64,000 nucleotides of DNA from an uncultured Gemmatimonadota bacterium (GTDB lineage: Bacteria > Latescibacterota > UBA2968 > UBA8231): NCBI GenBank assembly GCA_903893785.1, contig CAITNQ010000253.1, forward strand, positions 1 to 64,000. The letters are read 5' to 3'. A model generated the notes under the pieces. It was not told the origin of the DNA and searched no databases. It saw only the letters and a program-made list of their open reading frames with translations. This document shows positions 55,357-63,600 of the stretch, piece after piece (the first letter of the stretch is position 1; each line of letters starts with the position of its first letter). The translations under genes were made by a program, and so were the position numbers.

Positions 55357-56361
55357 TCAACCGTCGATCAGCGTGCGGTTGATGAATTCGGTGATCTCTT
55401 CGATCTTGAGCAGTTCGGTGAACAGCAGGCTCTGGGCGATGCGGCGGGACAGGTCCGCGGTGTGCGCGTCCGGCAGTTGCGCGGGCTGCCTGCCGTCGGT
55501 GGCGGCCAGCAGCAGACAGCCCAGATCACGGACTGCCAACTGCTCGGTCTCCTTGATCTTCTCGTAGGCTGCCTTGGCAAAGTAGGCGTGCCAGAAGACG
55601 TTGATGGCCTCCAGATAAGCGGCCTTCTGCGAGCTGTTCTGCATGGCTTTCAGGCACATGTCCGTGGCGTAGAAAGCCAGGTCAAATGAGGGGCTGCCGT
55701 AGTGGGCAGTGGCAAAGTCAACCAGGAACAGCTGCCCGGCTTGAACCCACACATTGCGGGGCCGCAGGTCACCCAGCACCAGCGCCCGGCCCTCGCGCAG
55801 CAGATGCCGTGCCTGCCCGTCGACGATCTTGCGCAGATCCGGGAACACCTGGGCCACCTGCCCATGGTAGGGTTCGACGCGCAACTGGCTGAACGCCTTG
55901 GTGTCCTTGAACTGCGTCTTGATGTCACGGTCATTGGCCGTCGCCGAATGCACCGTAGCCAGGTGCTCGCCGCACTGCACAGCGATCTGCAGGTCGATGC
56001 GGCCACCCGCCAGTTCGTCCTCCCACAGCGATGCCGTATCGGCCGGCGCGGTGGTCACCAGCACGAAGTCCGTGCGGTCCTCGAGGATGACCTGCGGCAC
56101 CAGGGCCGGTGGCAGCACGGCTGCCAGCCGTTCGATGCACTGCCTTTCGGCGAAGATGCGCGCCCGGTCCAGCCACCACCGCTCCGGCACTGCGGCTCGC
56201 GACAGGGCCTGCTTGACGATCCAACGCTGTTCGGGACCGGCGACGTAGAAAACCAGGTTCTTCTGCCCGTCGCCCAGCGTTTCAATGGTCAGTGGCACGG
56301 GTTTCGGCAGCAGCTTCTTGCGCTGCAGGTACGCGGGGATGCTCTGCTTATCAAGGGTCAT
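55357..56361 (-). CDS. phosphotransferase family (APH/MtnK-like) small-molecule kinase
   Basis: Kinase-fold protein of 334 residues of the APH superfamily, with likeness to methylthioribose kinase MtnK in the opening segment (TIETLGDGQKNLVFYV). The catalytic Brenner motif is LGDLRPRNVWV (about 222-232; the catalytic Asp is in GDLxPxN) and the metal-binding DFATAHYGSPSFDLAFY follows. Substrate is not clear: methylthioribose, an aminoglycoside-like sugar or a protein-bound group are possible. Its ATG overlaps the lipA stop (ATGA), so the two are co-translated, which is unusual for MtnK. Confidence 0.8.
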   Translation of the reverse strand: MTLDKQSIPAYLQRKKLLPKPVPLTIETLGDGQKNLVFYVAGPEQRWIVKQALSRAAVPERWWLDRARIFAERQCIERLAAVLPPALVPQVILEDRTDFVLVTTAPADTASLWEDELAGGRIDLQIAVQCGEHLATVHSATANDRDIKTQFKDTKAFSQLRVEPYHGQVAQVFPDLRKIVDGQARHLLREGRALVLGDLRPRNVWVQAGQLFLVDFATAHYGSPSFDLAFYATDMCLKAMQNSSQKAAYLEAINVFWHAYFAKAAYEKIKETEQLAVRDLGCLLLAATDGRQPAQLPDAHTADLSRRIAQSLLFTELLKIEEITEFINRTLIDG

Positions 56362-57302
56362 GGCAGGGCCGCCTGCTCTCCGTGCGTTGAGGGGGCGCCG
56401 GCACTGCCGCCGGCCGGCTTGGCGTCGGGTGCGTGCCCGAGATGGGCTGCCTGGCCCGCAGCGTGGTAGGAACTGCGCACCAGCGGACCGGACTCCACAT
56501 GAGCGAAACCCAGCCCGCGGGCAAGCTCGGCCCACCGGGCGAACTCCTCGGGCGGGGCGAAGCGCGCGACGGGAACGTGCTGCGACGAAGGGCTCAGGTA
56601 CTGACCGATGGTCAGTATGCGGCAGTGCACGCTGGCGAGGTCGCGGATGACGCTGGCCACCTCTTCGGCCTCTTCGCCAGCTCCCAGCATGATCCCCGAC
56701 TTGGTGGCGCGGTGACCCAGGCCATGGGCGCGCGACAGCAACTCCAACGATCGCTCATAGCGCGCCTGCGGCCGCATCAGTCGGTAGAGTCTGGGCACGG
56801 TCTCCACATTGTGGTTCAGGATGTCAGGGCCTGCGGCCAAGACCGTGCGCAGGGCCTCAAGGTCACCTTTGAAGTCCGGGATCAGGACCTCGACCGAGGT
56901 CCCCGGGCACAACCGGCGCAGGGCCTCAATCGTGCGGGCAAACACCCCGGCGCCGCCGTCAGGCAACTCGTCGCGATTGACCGACGTGATGACTGCGTGC
57001 TGCAGCCCCAATCGCGACACGGCCAGGGCGACACGCTCGGGCTCCTCCTCATCCACCGCCGCCGGGCGGCCCGTCTTGACGGCGCAGAACCCGCAGCTAC
57101 GCGTGCACACGTCGCCGAGGATCATGAAGGTCGCCGTTCGCTGGTGCCAACACTCGCCGATGTTGGGGCACCTGGCACTCTCACACACCGTGTGGAGGCG
57201 GAGTTCCGCTACCAGCCCTTTCAGGTCCAGGTATGCCGGACTACCGGCGGCTTTGGCTCTGAGCCAGACCGGCAGGCGCGGGCGAGGCGAAGTATCCGGC
57301 AT
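56358..57302 (-). CDS. lipA: lipoyl synthase LipA
   Basis: Radical-SAM enzyme of 314 residues that inserts two sulfurs into octanoyl groups to make lipoate. The auxiliary cluster is C40-C45-C51 (CESARCPNIGEC) and the SAM cluster C66-C70-C73 (CTRSCGFC). A typical RSSYHAA motif ends the core, followed by a Gly/Ala-rich tail. ATG 57302 gives the usual N-terminus, but no Shine-Dalgarno is visible in front of it; a TTG 15 codons earlier is possible. A LipB or LplA partner is not in the window. Confidence 0.96.
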   Translation of the reverse strand: MPDTSPRPRLPVWLRAKAAGSPAYLDLKGLVAELRLHTVCESARCPNIGECWHQRTATFMILGDVCTRSCGFCAVKTGRPAAVDEEEPERVALAVSRLGLQHAVITSVNRDELPDGGAGVFARTIEALRRLCPGTSVEVLIPDFKGDLEALRTVLAAGPDILNHNVETVPRLYRLMRPQARYERSLELLSRAHGLGHRATKSGIMLGAGEEAEEVASVIRDLASVHCRILTIGQYLSPSSQHVPVARFAPPEEFARWAELARGLGFAHVESGPLVRSSYHAAGQAAHLGHAPDAKPAGGSAGAPSTHGEQAALP

Positions 57303-57358
57303 GGTGGACGGACCGGGGTGGGCGCCAACGGGGGCAAGGAGATACAACCAGGCTACAT

Positions 57359-57387
57359 AGTGTACAGGGCGCCGGGCGTCAGATCAA
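57359..57387 (-). promoter_or_regulatory. promoter for lipA
   Basis: Minus-strand TTGATC (57382-57387), 17 bp, TACACT (57359-57364); four of six matches in each. The -10 lies 57 bp before the lipA ATG. It lies over the stop end of the GT87-like gene. Confidence 0.5.
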
Positions 57388-58692
57388 GGCTGTTCCGGGC
57401 TGGCGGGCCGCGCGGGCGTGGCCGACCGCCGCGTTCACCCCTGGCCGGGGTTGGCACAGGCGGCTGATCTGCCAGGCCCACAGGCCCGCGACGGCGGCCA
57501 GTTTGGGGACCCGGTAGAATAGCGAGGTGGCCAGCGACCAGGTTCGTTCAGGATCAATGGCGCCGTGCTGTCCGGGCTGCACGTCCAGCAGGGCGAACGG
57601 CGTCGGCAGGGCCACCGCCGCGAACGCCACCCATAACCACGGGGCGCCCGTTCGGCCATACAGCAGGCTGAGAACAGGCAGCAGGAACACGTAGTGGTGC
57701 TCCCAGGCATCTTTGTAGAGCAGGAAGTAGGCAGTCAACCACAAGGTGTACAACAGCAGCGGATCTGCATCACGGTCGCGCCAGGTAGCCCAGGCAGTGA
57801 CCGCCAGCACGGCGGCGCCGGCGCCGCCCACCAGCGCCTGCCCCCACAGCGGCAGATCGGCCAACGTTCCCAGTTGGGCCAGCGGCAACCCGCTGGCTTT
57901 GGCGACGACGCTGATAAGGGTCCCCGCCAGGCCCAGGTTGCCGGCGTGCGTCAGCGCCCCGGGCACCTGACTCATGCCCAGGTTGGCCCGGCAGAAGGCC
58001 GTCCAACTCCCCGGGTACGTCAGGAAATGCGGTAACGAAGTGGCGGCCACCACACCCGCTGTCGCCGCCAGACCCGGCCACCGGCCCCGACGCACCAGGG
58101 CCGGGGCCAGTAAGAGGGCATTGGGTTTGATCAAGATGGCGCCGGTCCAGGCGGCCACCCCCATTCGCTGGCGGCCCGCGTCAACTGTCCACAGGAAGAC
58201 CAGCAGCAGCGACGTGGCCCACAGGCTTACCTGGCCCATGTACATCTCCAGGTACAACGGCGTTGCCGCCAGCCACATGAATAGCGCGGCGGCTCGCCGC
58301 TGGGACCAGGGGGCCAGCCAGCGCCACAACAGCCAGAGGTCAGCCGCCAGCACCAGCTCGGTCAACAGCAGATAGGTCAAATAGGCCAACGCTGGCGAAC
58401 TCAGCGCCAGAGCGCGAGCCACCACATGGGCAAAGGCGGGCAAATAGCGGAAGCCGAATCCCGCCTCCAGCCCGTACACATCACGCCCGGCCAGTACCGC
58501 CTTGCCAGCCAGGTAGTAGATCTGGAAGTCGAAGGCCTGCGGCGTGTGTGAACTGTCGTTGAAGAGGCGGTTGAGCCAGCCCCAGCGCAGTGACCCCAGG
58601 AACAGGGCGTGGGCTGCCAGTCCAGCCACCAGCCAGGCGACCGTCCGACGATGCGAACCCGCCGCGCCGGGCACCGCCCTCGCCTCGGCCAT
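57379..58692 (-). CDS. GT87/DUF2029-type membrane glycosyltransferase
   Basis: Integral membrane protein of 437 residues with about 10-12 helices, matching DUF2029/GT87 polyprenol-phosphate-mannose-dependent transferases. Family features: an early acidic loop DFQIYYLAGKAVLAGRDVYG, FRYLPAFAHVVARAL, MGQVSLWATSLLL and [15 protein letters not shown]. In mycobacteria such enzymes build lipoglycan branches; here the acceptor is unknown. ATG 58692. It lies downstream of prc with a 54-bp gap, so they may be co-transcribed. Confidence 0.82.
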   Translation of the reverse strand: MAEARAVPGAAGSHRRTVAWLVAGLAAHALFLGSLRWGWLNRLFNDSSHTPQAFDFQIYYLAGKAVLAGRDVYGLEAGFGFRYLPAFAHVVARALALSSPALAYLTYLLLTELVLAADLWLLWRWLAPWSQRRAAALFMWLAATPLYLEMYMGQVSLWATSLLLVFLWTVDAGRQRMGVAAWTGAILIKPNALLLAPALVRRGRWPGLAATAGVVAATSLPHFLTYPGSWTAFCRANLGMSQVPGALTHAGNLGLAGTLISVVAKASGLPLAQLGTLADLPLWGQALVGGAGAAVLAVTAWATWRDRDADPLLLYTLWLTAYFLLYKDAWEHHYVFLLPVLSLLYGRTGAPWLWVAFAAVALPTPFALLDVQPGQHGAIDPERTWSLATSLFYRVPKLAAVAGLWAWQISRLCQPRPGVNAAVGHARAARQPGTALI

Positions 58693-58746
58693 CTCAGTCG
58701 CTCAACGGGTACTGCCGAGCCGGGTCGGGGCGTGCCGCAGCACGGC

Positions 58747-60606
58747 TCACTCCGTGTCCTCGGCTTGAGCCTCGCTGTCGACCGCTTCTGACGGCGTACC
58801 GATCTCCGGTCGGTGAAGCCATTCCTGGTACTTGTCCGGACTCGCCAGGATTTCGCGGGCCCGCTGCACTTGCGGATCCACGGTGCAGTCGTACGCGTAT
58901 GCCGCTCCCAGGCCGAACGTCTTCTCCAGGATGTCGAAGGTCAAGCGCCATTCCAGCAGCGGTTCGTCCTCGCGCCAGTGTTCCTCCTCAATGGCGTTAA
59001 TGTCGGTCAACAGCTTGGCCAGGGGATCCGCCAGGCGCTTGTAGTGCTCGTCCTTGGCGGCCTTCTCCTGGAGGCGCTTCAGGTCGGCCTCGGCCTCGCT
59101 GACATAGGCGAACCCCTGCGTATCGAGCATCTGACGGAACTCGCGCAGCGTCCCGCTGTCAGCGCGGAACGTCGGACTCACGTCCTGATGGTGGACCTGG
59201 TACTCGCGCGCGAAACGGAAGAATTTGGGGTCCAGGGTTAACCATCCACTCAGCTGGTTGTAGAGCGGCGTCGCTTTACGGCCGGGGAGCGTCACATCCG
59301 GCGTGATCGCCCCGCCGCCGCGAACCGTGCGGCCGTACACCAACGTGCGGTAGGTCGTCTCGGCCCCTTTGACTGCGGTCGAGTCCTTGCGCATGCGCTT
59401 GTCGATCGAGCGGCCGCTGGGCGTGTGCCAGGCGGCCATGGTCAGCTTGAGCTGGGCATTGTCGCTGATCGGGACCGTCTGCTGAACCGAACCTTTGCCC
59501 ACGGTCGGCGTGCCTAGAATCAAGCCGCGGTCCCAGTCTTGGATCGCCCCGGCAACGATCTCAGAGGCGCTCGCCGACTGTCGGTCTACCAGCACCACCA
59601 TGGGTTCGTCGCCAATCAGCGCATCCCGCTGGGTGACGTAGCGGGCCGTGTCGGGCATGGCGCGACCCGCAGTGAACACCACCAGCCGGTCCTTGGGCAG
59701 GAACAGGTCGGCGATCTCGACGGCCTCCTGCAGATAGCCGCCGCCGTTTCCGCGCAGGTCGAAGATCAGTCGTTTCATGCCCTGCTGCTGCAGCGAGACC
59801 ACGGCCTGCTCCACCTCGGCGCCGCAACCGGCCTGGAAGCGCTCGAGTTTGATGTACCCGGTCGAGTCGGCGAAGAGCGTGTGATAAGGGACGCTCTTCA
59901 TCTGGATCTGGGCCCGCCGGATCGCCAAGGTAAACGGCTGGCTGCGCCCGGCGCGGCGCAGGGTCAGGCGGACCTCGGTGCCCGGCTCACCCCGCATCAG
60001 GTCCGCCGCATCGGCCGCGTCCATGAACTTGGTGGTGCTGTCATTGATCGCCAGAATCAGGTCGCCTGCCTTGACCCCGGCGCGCGCGGCAGGAGTATCG
60101 GCGTGCAGCAGCGACCAGACGGCAATGGCGCTGTCCGGGCGGACCACCTGGATGTGGAAACCCAAGCCCCCGTAATGGCCTTGTGTCTGGATGTTGAAGT
60201 TGGCCAGATCCCGGCTTTCCATGAAGACCGAATACGGATCCAGAATCTCCAGTAGGCCCTGTTTGATCGCGTATTCGCGGATCAACGTGTCGGCGGGTAC
60301 ATCGTACAACGCGTTGTCCGCCACCGCCTGCGTTACCTGCATCAGGGTGGTGAACCCTTCCGCCAGGTTGTTCGCCTTGCCGGTGTGGATGTACTCCGAC
60401 GGCGGGTCGAGCGCCGCGAAAAGGCCGCGCGCCGTGGCATTGGCCAGGCTGTCGGGCGACAGTTCCTCGACATAATAGCGCTGCACATGCAGCGCCACGC
60501 GCCACAGCACGTCGCGGAATTCCGACTGCACAGTGGGCGCCCCGGACGCGTGGTGGGCCAGCGACAGGACCAGCACGAGGGAAAGGCTCAGGGTTCTCCG
60601 GCACAT
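58747..60606 (-). CDS. prc: tail-specific (S41) periplasmic protease Prc
   Basis: Exported serine protease of 619 residues (signal peptide about 1-22) of the C-terminal processing peptidase type. An N-terminal helical domain (about 30-150) precedes a PDZ domain (about 155-240, GLGFHIQVV...GVKAGDLILAINDS), then the protease core with RGNGGGYLQEAVEIADLF, the catalytic Ser in QSASASEIVAG and the Lys in GKGSVQQTVP, and a C-terminal helical region. Prc trims lipoproteins and cell-wall enzymes; the M23 peptidases nearby could be substrates. Its promoter is at 60696-60723. Confidence 0.94.
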   Translation of the reverse strand: MCRRTLSLSLVLVLSLAHHASGAPTVQSEFRDVLWRVALHVQRYYVEELSPDSLANATARGLFAALDPPSEYIHTGKANNLAEGFTTLMQVTQAVADNALYDVPADTLIREYAIKQGLLEILDPYSVFMESRDLANFNIQTQGHYGGLGFHIQVVRPDSAIAVWSLLHADTPAARAGVKAGDLILAINDSTTKFMDAADAADLMRGEPGTEVRLTLRRAGRSQPFTLAIRRAQIQMKSVPYHTLFADSTGYIKLERFQAGCGAEVEQAVVSLQQQGMKRLIFDLRGNGGGYLQEAVEIADLFLPKDRLVVFTAGRAMPDTARYVTQRDALIGDEPMVVLVDRQSASASEIVAGAIQDWDRGLILGTPTVGKGSVQQTVPISDNAQLKLTMAAWHTPSGRSIDKRMRKDSTAVKGAETTYRTLVYGRTVRGGGAITPDVTLPGRKATPLYNQLSGWLTLDPKFFRFAREYQVHHQDVSPTFRADSGTLREFRQMLDTQGFAYVSEAEADLKRLQEKAAKDEHYKRLADPLAKLLTDINAIEEEHWREDEPLLEWRLTFDILEKTFGLGAAYAYDCTVDPQVQRAREILASPDKYQEWLHRPEIGTPSEAVDSEAQAEDTE

Positions 60607-60695
60607 GGCGGTTGGCTTTCAGGCAACCGGCAGGCGGTTGCGGCGACAGGTTGGCGGGCGCGGCGCTTTCCGAACGGCGCGTCCCGGTTCCATGA

Positions 60696-60723
60696 ATGAT
60701 ACCAGGGCCAGGCGGCGCGTCAA
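60696..60723 (-). promoter_or_regulatory. promoter for prc
   Basis: Minus-strand TTGACG (60718-60723), 16 bp, TATCAT (60696-60701) with the extended -10 TGG just before. It overlaps the coaX stop. About 90 bp before the prc start. Confidence 0.75.
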
Positions 60724-61508
60724 TGCTCGGTGGGTCGGCAACCGGACGCGCGTCGCTGCCAGGCCAGCGCCAGGCCCCGCAGCACCAGGGCCGGATCGCA
60801 GCGGCCGAAGCGTCGCGTCACGGCGTGCAGCAGGTCCGCATCCCCACCGGTCAACCACGCCTGCACGGGGCTGGCCAGCGCCGCCGTCATGCGCTCGCAC
60901 AGGCCGTCGAGCAGGGCTGCCCCGCCGTGCAATGCACCGGCTTCCAGACAGGCTCGGGTGGAGGTGCCGAACAACGTCGCCTCTGGGTTCAACTCGACGC
61001 GCGGCAGCAGGCTGGTGCCGCCGCGCAGAGCCTCCAGGCCCAAGCGAAGCCCGGGGGCGATGATGCCCCCGCGGAACGTGCCGTCGGCGTCCACCGCATC
61101 CACGGTGATGGCAGTGCCGGCATCGGCTACCACCACGGCGTAACCGGCCGGGTTGGCGGCGAAGGCGGCCGCCGCGGCGGCGATGCGGTCGACCCCCACG
61201 CGCCGCGGGTCCTCGTACGTGATGCGCAGGCCGAAGTCCCAGGCACCGTGGATCTCGGCCGCGGCTTGGCAGCCCTGCGCGCCCAGCGCGGCGACCAGAC
61301 GCGGGCCGAGCCCGCCCACCACCGAGCCCACCGCCACCTCGACCTCACCCGGGCGCGCGTGGGTCGCCAACCAGGATAGCACCGGCTCAGCCGGGTCGCC
61401 TGGAGAGGCCAACGAGGCAGTGGCGATCTTGCCGCGCGCCACCAAATCGCCCACGGCGAACAGCCCCAGATCCACGTTGGTGTTGCCCGCGTCCAGGGTC
61501 AGCAGCAC
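60720..61508 (-). CDS. coaX: type III pantothenate kinase CoaX
   Basis: Enzyme of 262 residues that phosphorylates pantothenate in CoA synthesis. Motifs: LTLDAGNTNVDLGLF (about 3-17), YEDPRRVGVDRIAAA, VVVADAGTAITVDAV and GGIIAPGLRLGLEALRGGT. GTG 61508 is chosen over GTG 61515 and 61517-type codons because AGGAGGTG (61515-61522) is then at proper distance; the earlier GTG lies inside that site. BirA, often next to coaX, is absent. Confidence 0.96.
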   Translation of the reverse strand: MLLTLDAGNTNVDLGLFAVGDLVARGKIATASLASPGDPAEPVLSWLATHARPGEVEVAVGSVVGGLGPRLVAALGAQGCQAAAEIHGAWDFGLRITYEDPRRVGVDRIAAAAAAFAANPAGYAVVVADAGTAITVDAVDADGTFRGGIIAPGLRLGLEALRGGTSLLPRVELNPEATLFGTSTRACLEAGALHGGAALLDGLCERMTAALASPVQAWLTGGDADLLHAVTRRFGRCDPALVLRGLALAWQRRASGCRPTEH

Positions 61509-61514
61509 GGCGCC

Positions 61515-61522
61515 CACCTCCT
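61515..61522 (-). promoter_or_regulatory. Shine-Dalgarno that fixes the coaX start
   Basis: AGGAGGTG on the minus strand, six bases before GTG 61508. The alternative GTG at 61517 falls inside it. Confidence 0.75.
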
Positions 61523-61531
61523 GCTATTCGG

Positions 61532-61560
61532 TTGACTAAGCCAACTTGTATGCGTAACTT
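61532..61560 (+). promoter_or_regulatory. candidate promoter for the M23-lptE operon
   Basis: TTGACT (61532-61537), 17 bp, TAACTT (61555-61560), within the most AT-rich stretch of the neighbourhood (61530-61610). A good -35 and a weak -10. More AT-rich hexamers follow near 61590, so the true start is uncertain. Confidence 0.45.
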
Positions 61561-61700
61561 CCCCCCACCCTAATCGTTGTGTGTAACTCTGTAAGTTATT
61601 GAAAATGGTCAACCTGGGAAAGATCCGGGGCGACTGCAGCGGAGCGTGCGGCCGGGGTGCCGGGCGGCCTGCACCCGCGGCTTGAAAGGCGTCCACTAGC

Positions 61701-62738
61701 ATGCCATCCAAACCGTTGACCTTCATCGTTATTCCCGGCACCGAAGGGCATGTGCGCGAGTTCAAGTGCCGGCGCGGAGTGCTGTACGCTGCTGGTGGTG
61801 TCCTGCTCATGCTTTTCAGCGCCCTTTGTTTCTACGTCGCCGGTTACTACGCCAAGGTGACGCAGGGCGAGGCCCTGGTGCACCTGACCGCCGAGAACCA
61901 AGATCTGTTGCGCGGTCTGGCCCTGACCCGCAGGAACCTCGAGACGCTGCAGTCAACCATGGAGACCCTCGTCGCTGATGACGAAAGGTTGCGGGCCTAC
62001 CACGAGATGGAGCCCCTGTCCAGCGACGAGCGCCTGGGGGGCACCGGTGGGTCCGAAGAGCTGCCCGAGGCGTATGTGGCCCTGCCGGCGGAGAAGCTCG
62101 ATCTGCTCGAGGGCCTCAACAGCCGCATCGTCCGGCTGCAACAGCAGGCCGAGTTGCAGGAGAAGAGCTTCGCTGAGATCCGCCGGAAATACCTGGAGAC
62201 CGAAGGCAATTTGCGCCACTTCCCGACCATCTCGCCGGTGCCGTCGGAACGAACCTGGGTGTCGTCCCGGTTCGGGGCGCGTACTGACCCTTTCACCGGC
62301 CGCCGGGCCTTCCATGCCGGGCTTGACTTCGCCGGGCGGACCGGCACGCCGGTAGTCGCCACCGCCGACGGTGTGGTGGAGATGGCGTTCGACGACGGCC
62401 GCCTGGGCAATGTGGTGGTCATCGACCACGACGTGCAGGGCACCGATGCCAGCGGCGCCACGTACACGCGGCGAGGCGTGTACCGCACCGAGTATGGTCA
62501 CCTGGAGCAGTTCCTCGTCCGGGCCGGCGAACGCGTCAAGCGGGGTCAGCAGATCGGCACCTTGGGCAACTCGGGACGGTCAACCGGCCCGCATCTGCAC
62601 TATGCCGTGCGCTATCAGGATCGCGGCTTTGGTGACCTCAAAGGGTACAAGGGCTACGTGGACCCGGCTGACTTCGTCCTCGATGGCATGCCGTCCGACC
62701 GGGTAGCTAGCAGCAGGAACGAGCCGGTGCCCCAGTGA
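61701..62738 (+). CDS. M23-family endopeptidase with membrane anchor and coiled coil
   Basis: Cell-wall endopeptidase of 345 residues. An N-terminal membrane helix (about 27-50), a coiled coil (about 60-100 and 130-165), then an M23 domain (about 190-320). Zinc ligands are H205 and D209 (HAGLDFA), and H300 in HLHYA (H298-A302), so it is catalytically complete, as in MepM/NlpD-like enzymes. ATG 61701 precedes the FIVIPGTEGHVREFKC start often seen in these proteins. The stop overlaps the lptE GTG (GTGA). Probably works in envelope growth. Confidence 0.92.
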   Translation: MPSKPLTFIVIPGTEGHVREFKCRRGVLYAAGGVLLMLFSALCFYVAGYYAKVTQGEALVHLTAENQDLLRGLALTRRNLETLQSTMETLVADDERLRAYHEMEPLSSDERLGGTGGSEELPEAYVALPAEKLDLLEGLNSRIVRLQQQAELQEKSFAEIRRKYLETEGNLRHFPTISPVPSERTWVSSRFGARTDPFTGRRAFHAGLDFAGRTGTPVVATADGVVEMAFDDGRLGNVVVIDHDVQGTDASGATYTRRGVYRTEYGHLEQFLVRAGERVKRGQQIGTLGNSGRSTGPHLHYAVRYQDRGFGDLKGYKGYVDPADFVLDGMPSDRVASSRNEPVPQ

Positions 62739-63301
62739 GGGCGCCGCGCTTCGGCGCGGCGGTGGGCGCCCGGCCCCGCGGGCGGTCGCCGGGCGGTGCC
62801 GCCCTGGCCCGGGCGTTCGCGGTCCTGTGGGCGGCAACGGCAATGGCCGCCGGTTGCGCCTATTACACCGTGTCCGGCGGATCGCCCGGCGGCATCCGCA
62901 GCATCGCCGTGCCGGTCGCCGCCAATGCCACGGCCGAATCGCGGGTGGCCGAGAGGCTCACCGAGCGACTGGTGGCCGCCTACACCCGCGACGGCCAGTT
63001 GCGGGTGGTCGACGTGGACCGTGCCGAGGCGGTGCTGCAGCTACGGCTGCAGTTGGTCGAGGACGCCCCGTTCACGTACACGGCAGCCGAGGTGACGCAG
63101 CAATACCGGCTGCACCTGGTGGTCGCCGCCGATCTGGTGCGGGCGGCGGACGACGAGGTGCTGACCCACTTGGAGCGGCTCGAGGGATCAGCCACCTACG
63201 ATGCCTCGCTACCGGACGATCAGGGCCGCGACCCGGCGTTGCTGGAAGCCCTGGACATGGTGGTGGAGGAAGTGGTCGATCGGACCACGGCAGGTTGGTG
63301 A
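62735..63301 (+). CDS. LptE-like LPS-assembly lipoprotein
   Basis: Outer-membrane lipoprotein of 188 residues. A long basic N-terminus precedes the lipobox AMAAGC (about 35-40; YYTVSGG follows the Cys). The LptE pattern follows: GIRSIAVPVAANATAESRVAERLTERLVAAYTRDGQLRVVD, then alternate strands and a helical end. LptE plugs the LptD channel that inserts LPS in the outer membrane, so the cell probably makes LPS. LptD is not in the window. GTG 62735 overlaps the M23 stop. The last codons (DRTTAGW and stop) are within a tandem duplication. Confidence 0.8.
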   Translation: MRAPRFGAAVGARPRGRSPGGAALARAFAVLWAATAMAAGCAYYTVSGGSPGGIRSIAVPVAANATAESRVAERLTERLVAAYTRDGQLRVVDVDRAEAVLQLRLQLVEDAPFTYTAAEVTQQYRLHLVVAADLVRAADDEVLTHLERLEGSATYDASLPDDQGRDPALLEALDMVVEEVVDRTTAGW

Positions 63302-63437
63302 AGGCCCGGGGCGCCTGAGTCAGGGCAGGCGGAACCCGTAGCAGAAGGTGTAGACCTTCCAATCGCCGCCCCGGCGCACCAACAGCCACAGGACCTGACG
63401 CTCCACCGTCTCCGCCCGGTCGCCGGCCTGCAGGCGG
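63275..63437. repeat. 163-bp tandem duplication, copy A
   Basis: Contains the lptE tail (intact) and a truncated copy of the tail of the convergent gene. Copy B starts directly after it. Only about six mismatches by eye, so it is recent. Confidence 0.95.
63320..63437 (-). pseudogene. duplicated C-terminal fragment of the right-edge gene
   Basis: Encodes the last 39 residues of the 63483 gene with minor changes (ends WKVYTFCYGFRLP and a stop; original ends YGFRLL). It has no start of its own and lies between lptE and the intact gene, within copy A. Confidence 0.9.
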
Positions 63438-63600
63438 GTCGATCGCACCACGGCAGGTTGGTGAAGGCCCGGGGCGCCTGAGTCAGAGCAGGCGGAACCC
63501 GTAGCAGAAGGTGTAGACCTTCCAATCGCCGCCCCGGCGCACCAACAGCCACAGGACCTGACGCTCCAGCGTCTCCGCCTGGTCGCCGGCCCGCAGTCGC
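63438..63600. repeat. 163-bp tandem duplication, copy B
   Basis: Contains the intact 3' end of the convergent gene and, on the plus strand, a stray copy of the lptE tail codons (DRTTAGW and stop). Abuts copy A with no spacer. Confidence 0.95.
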
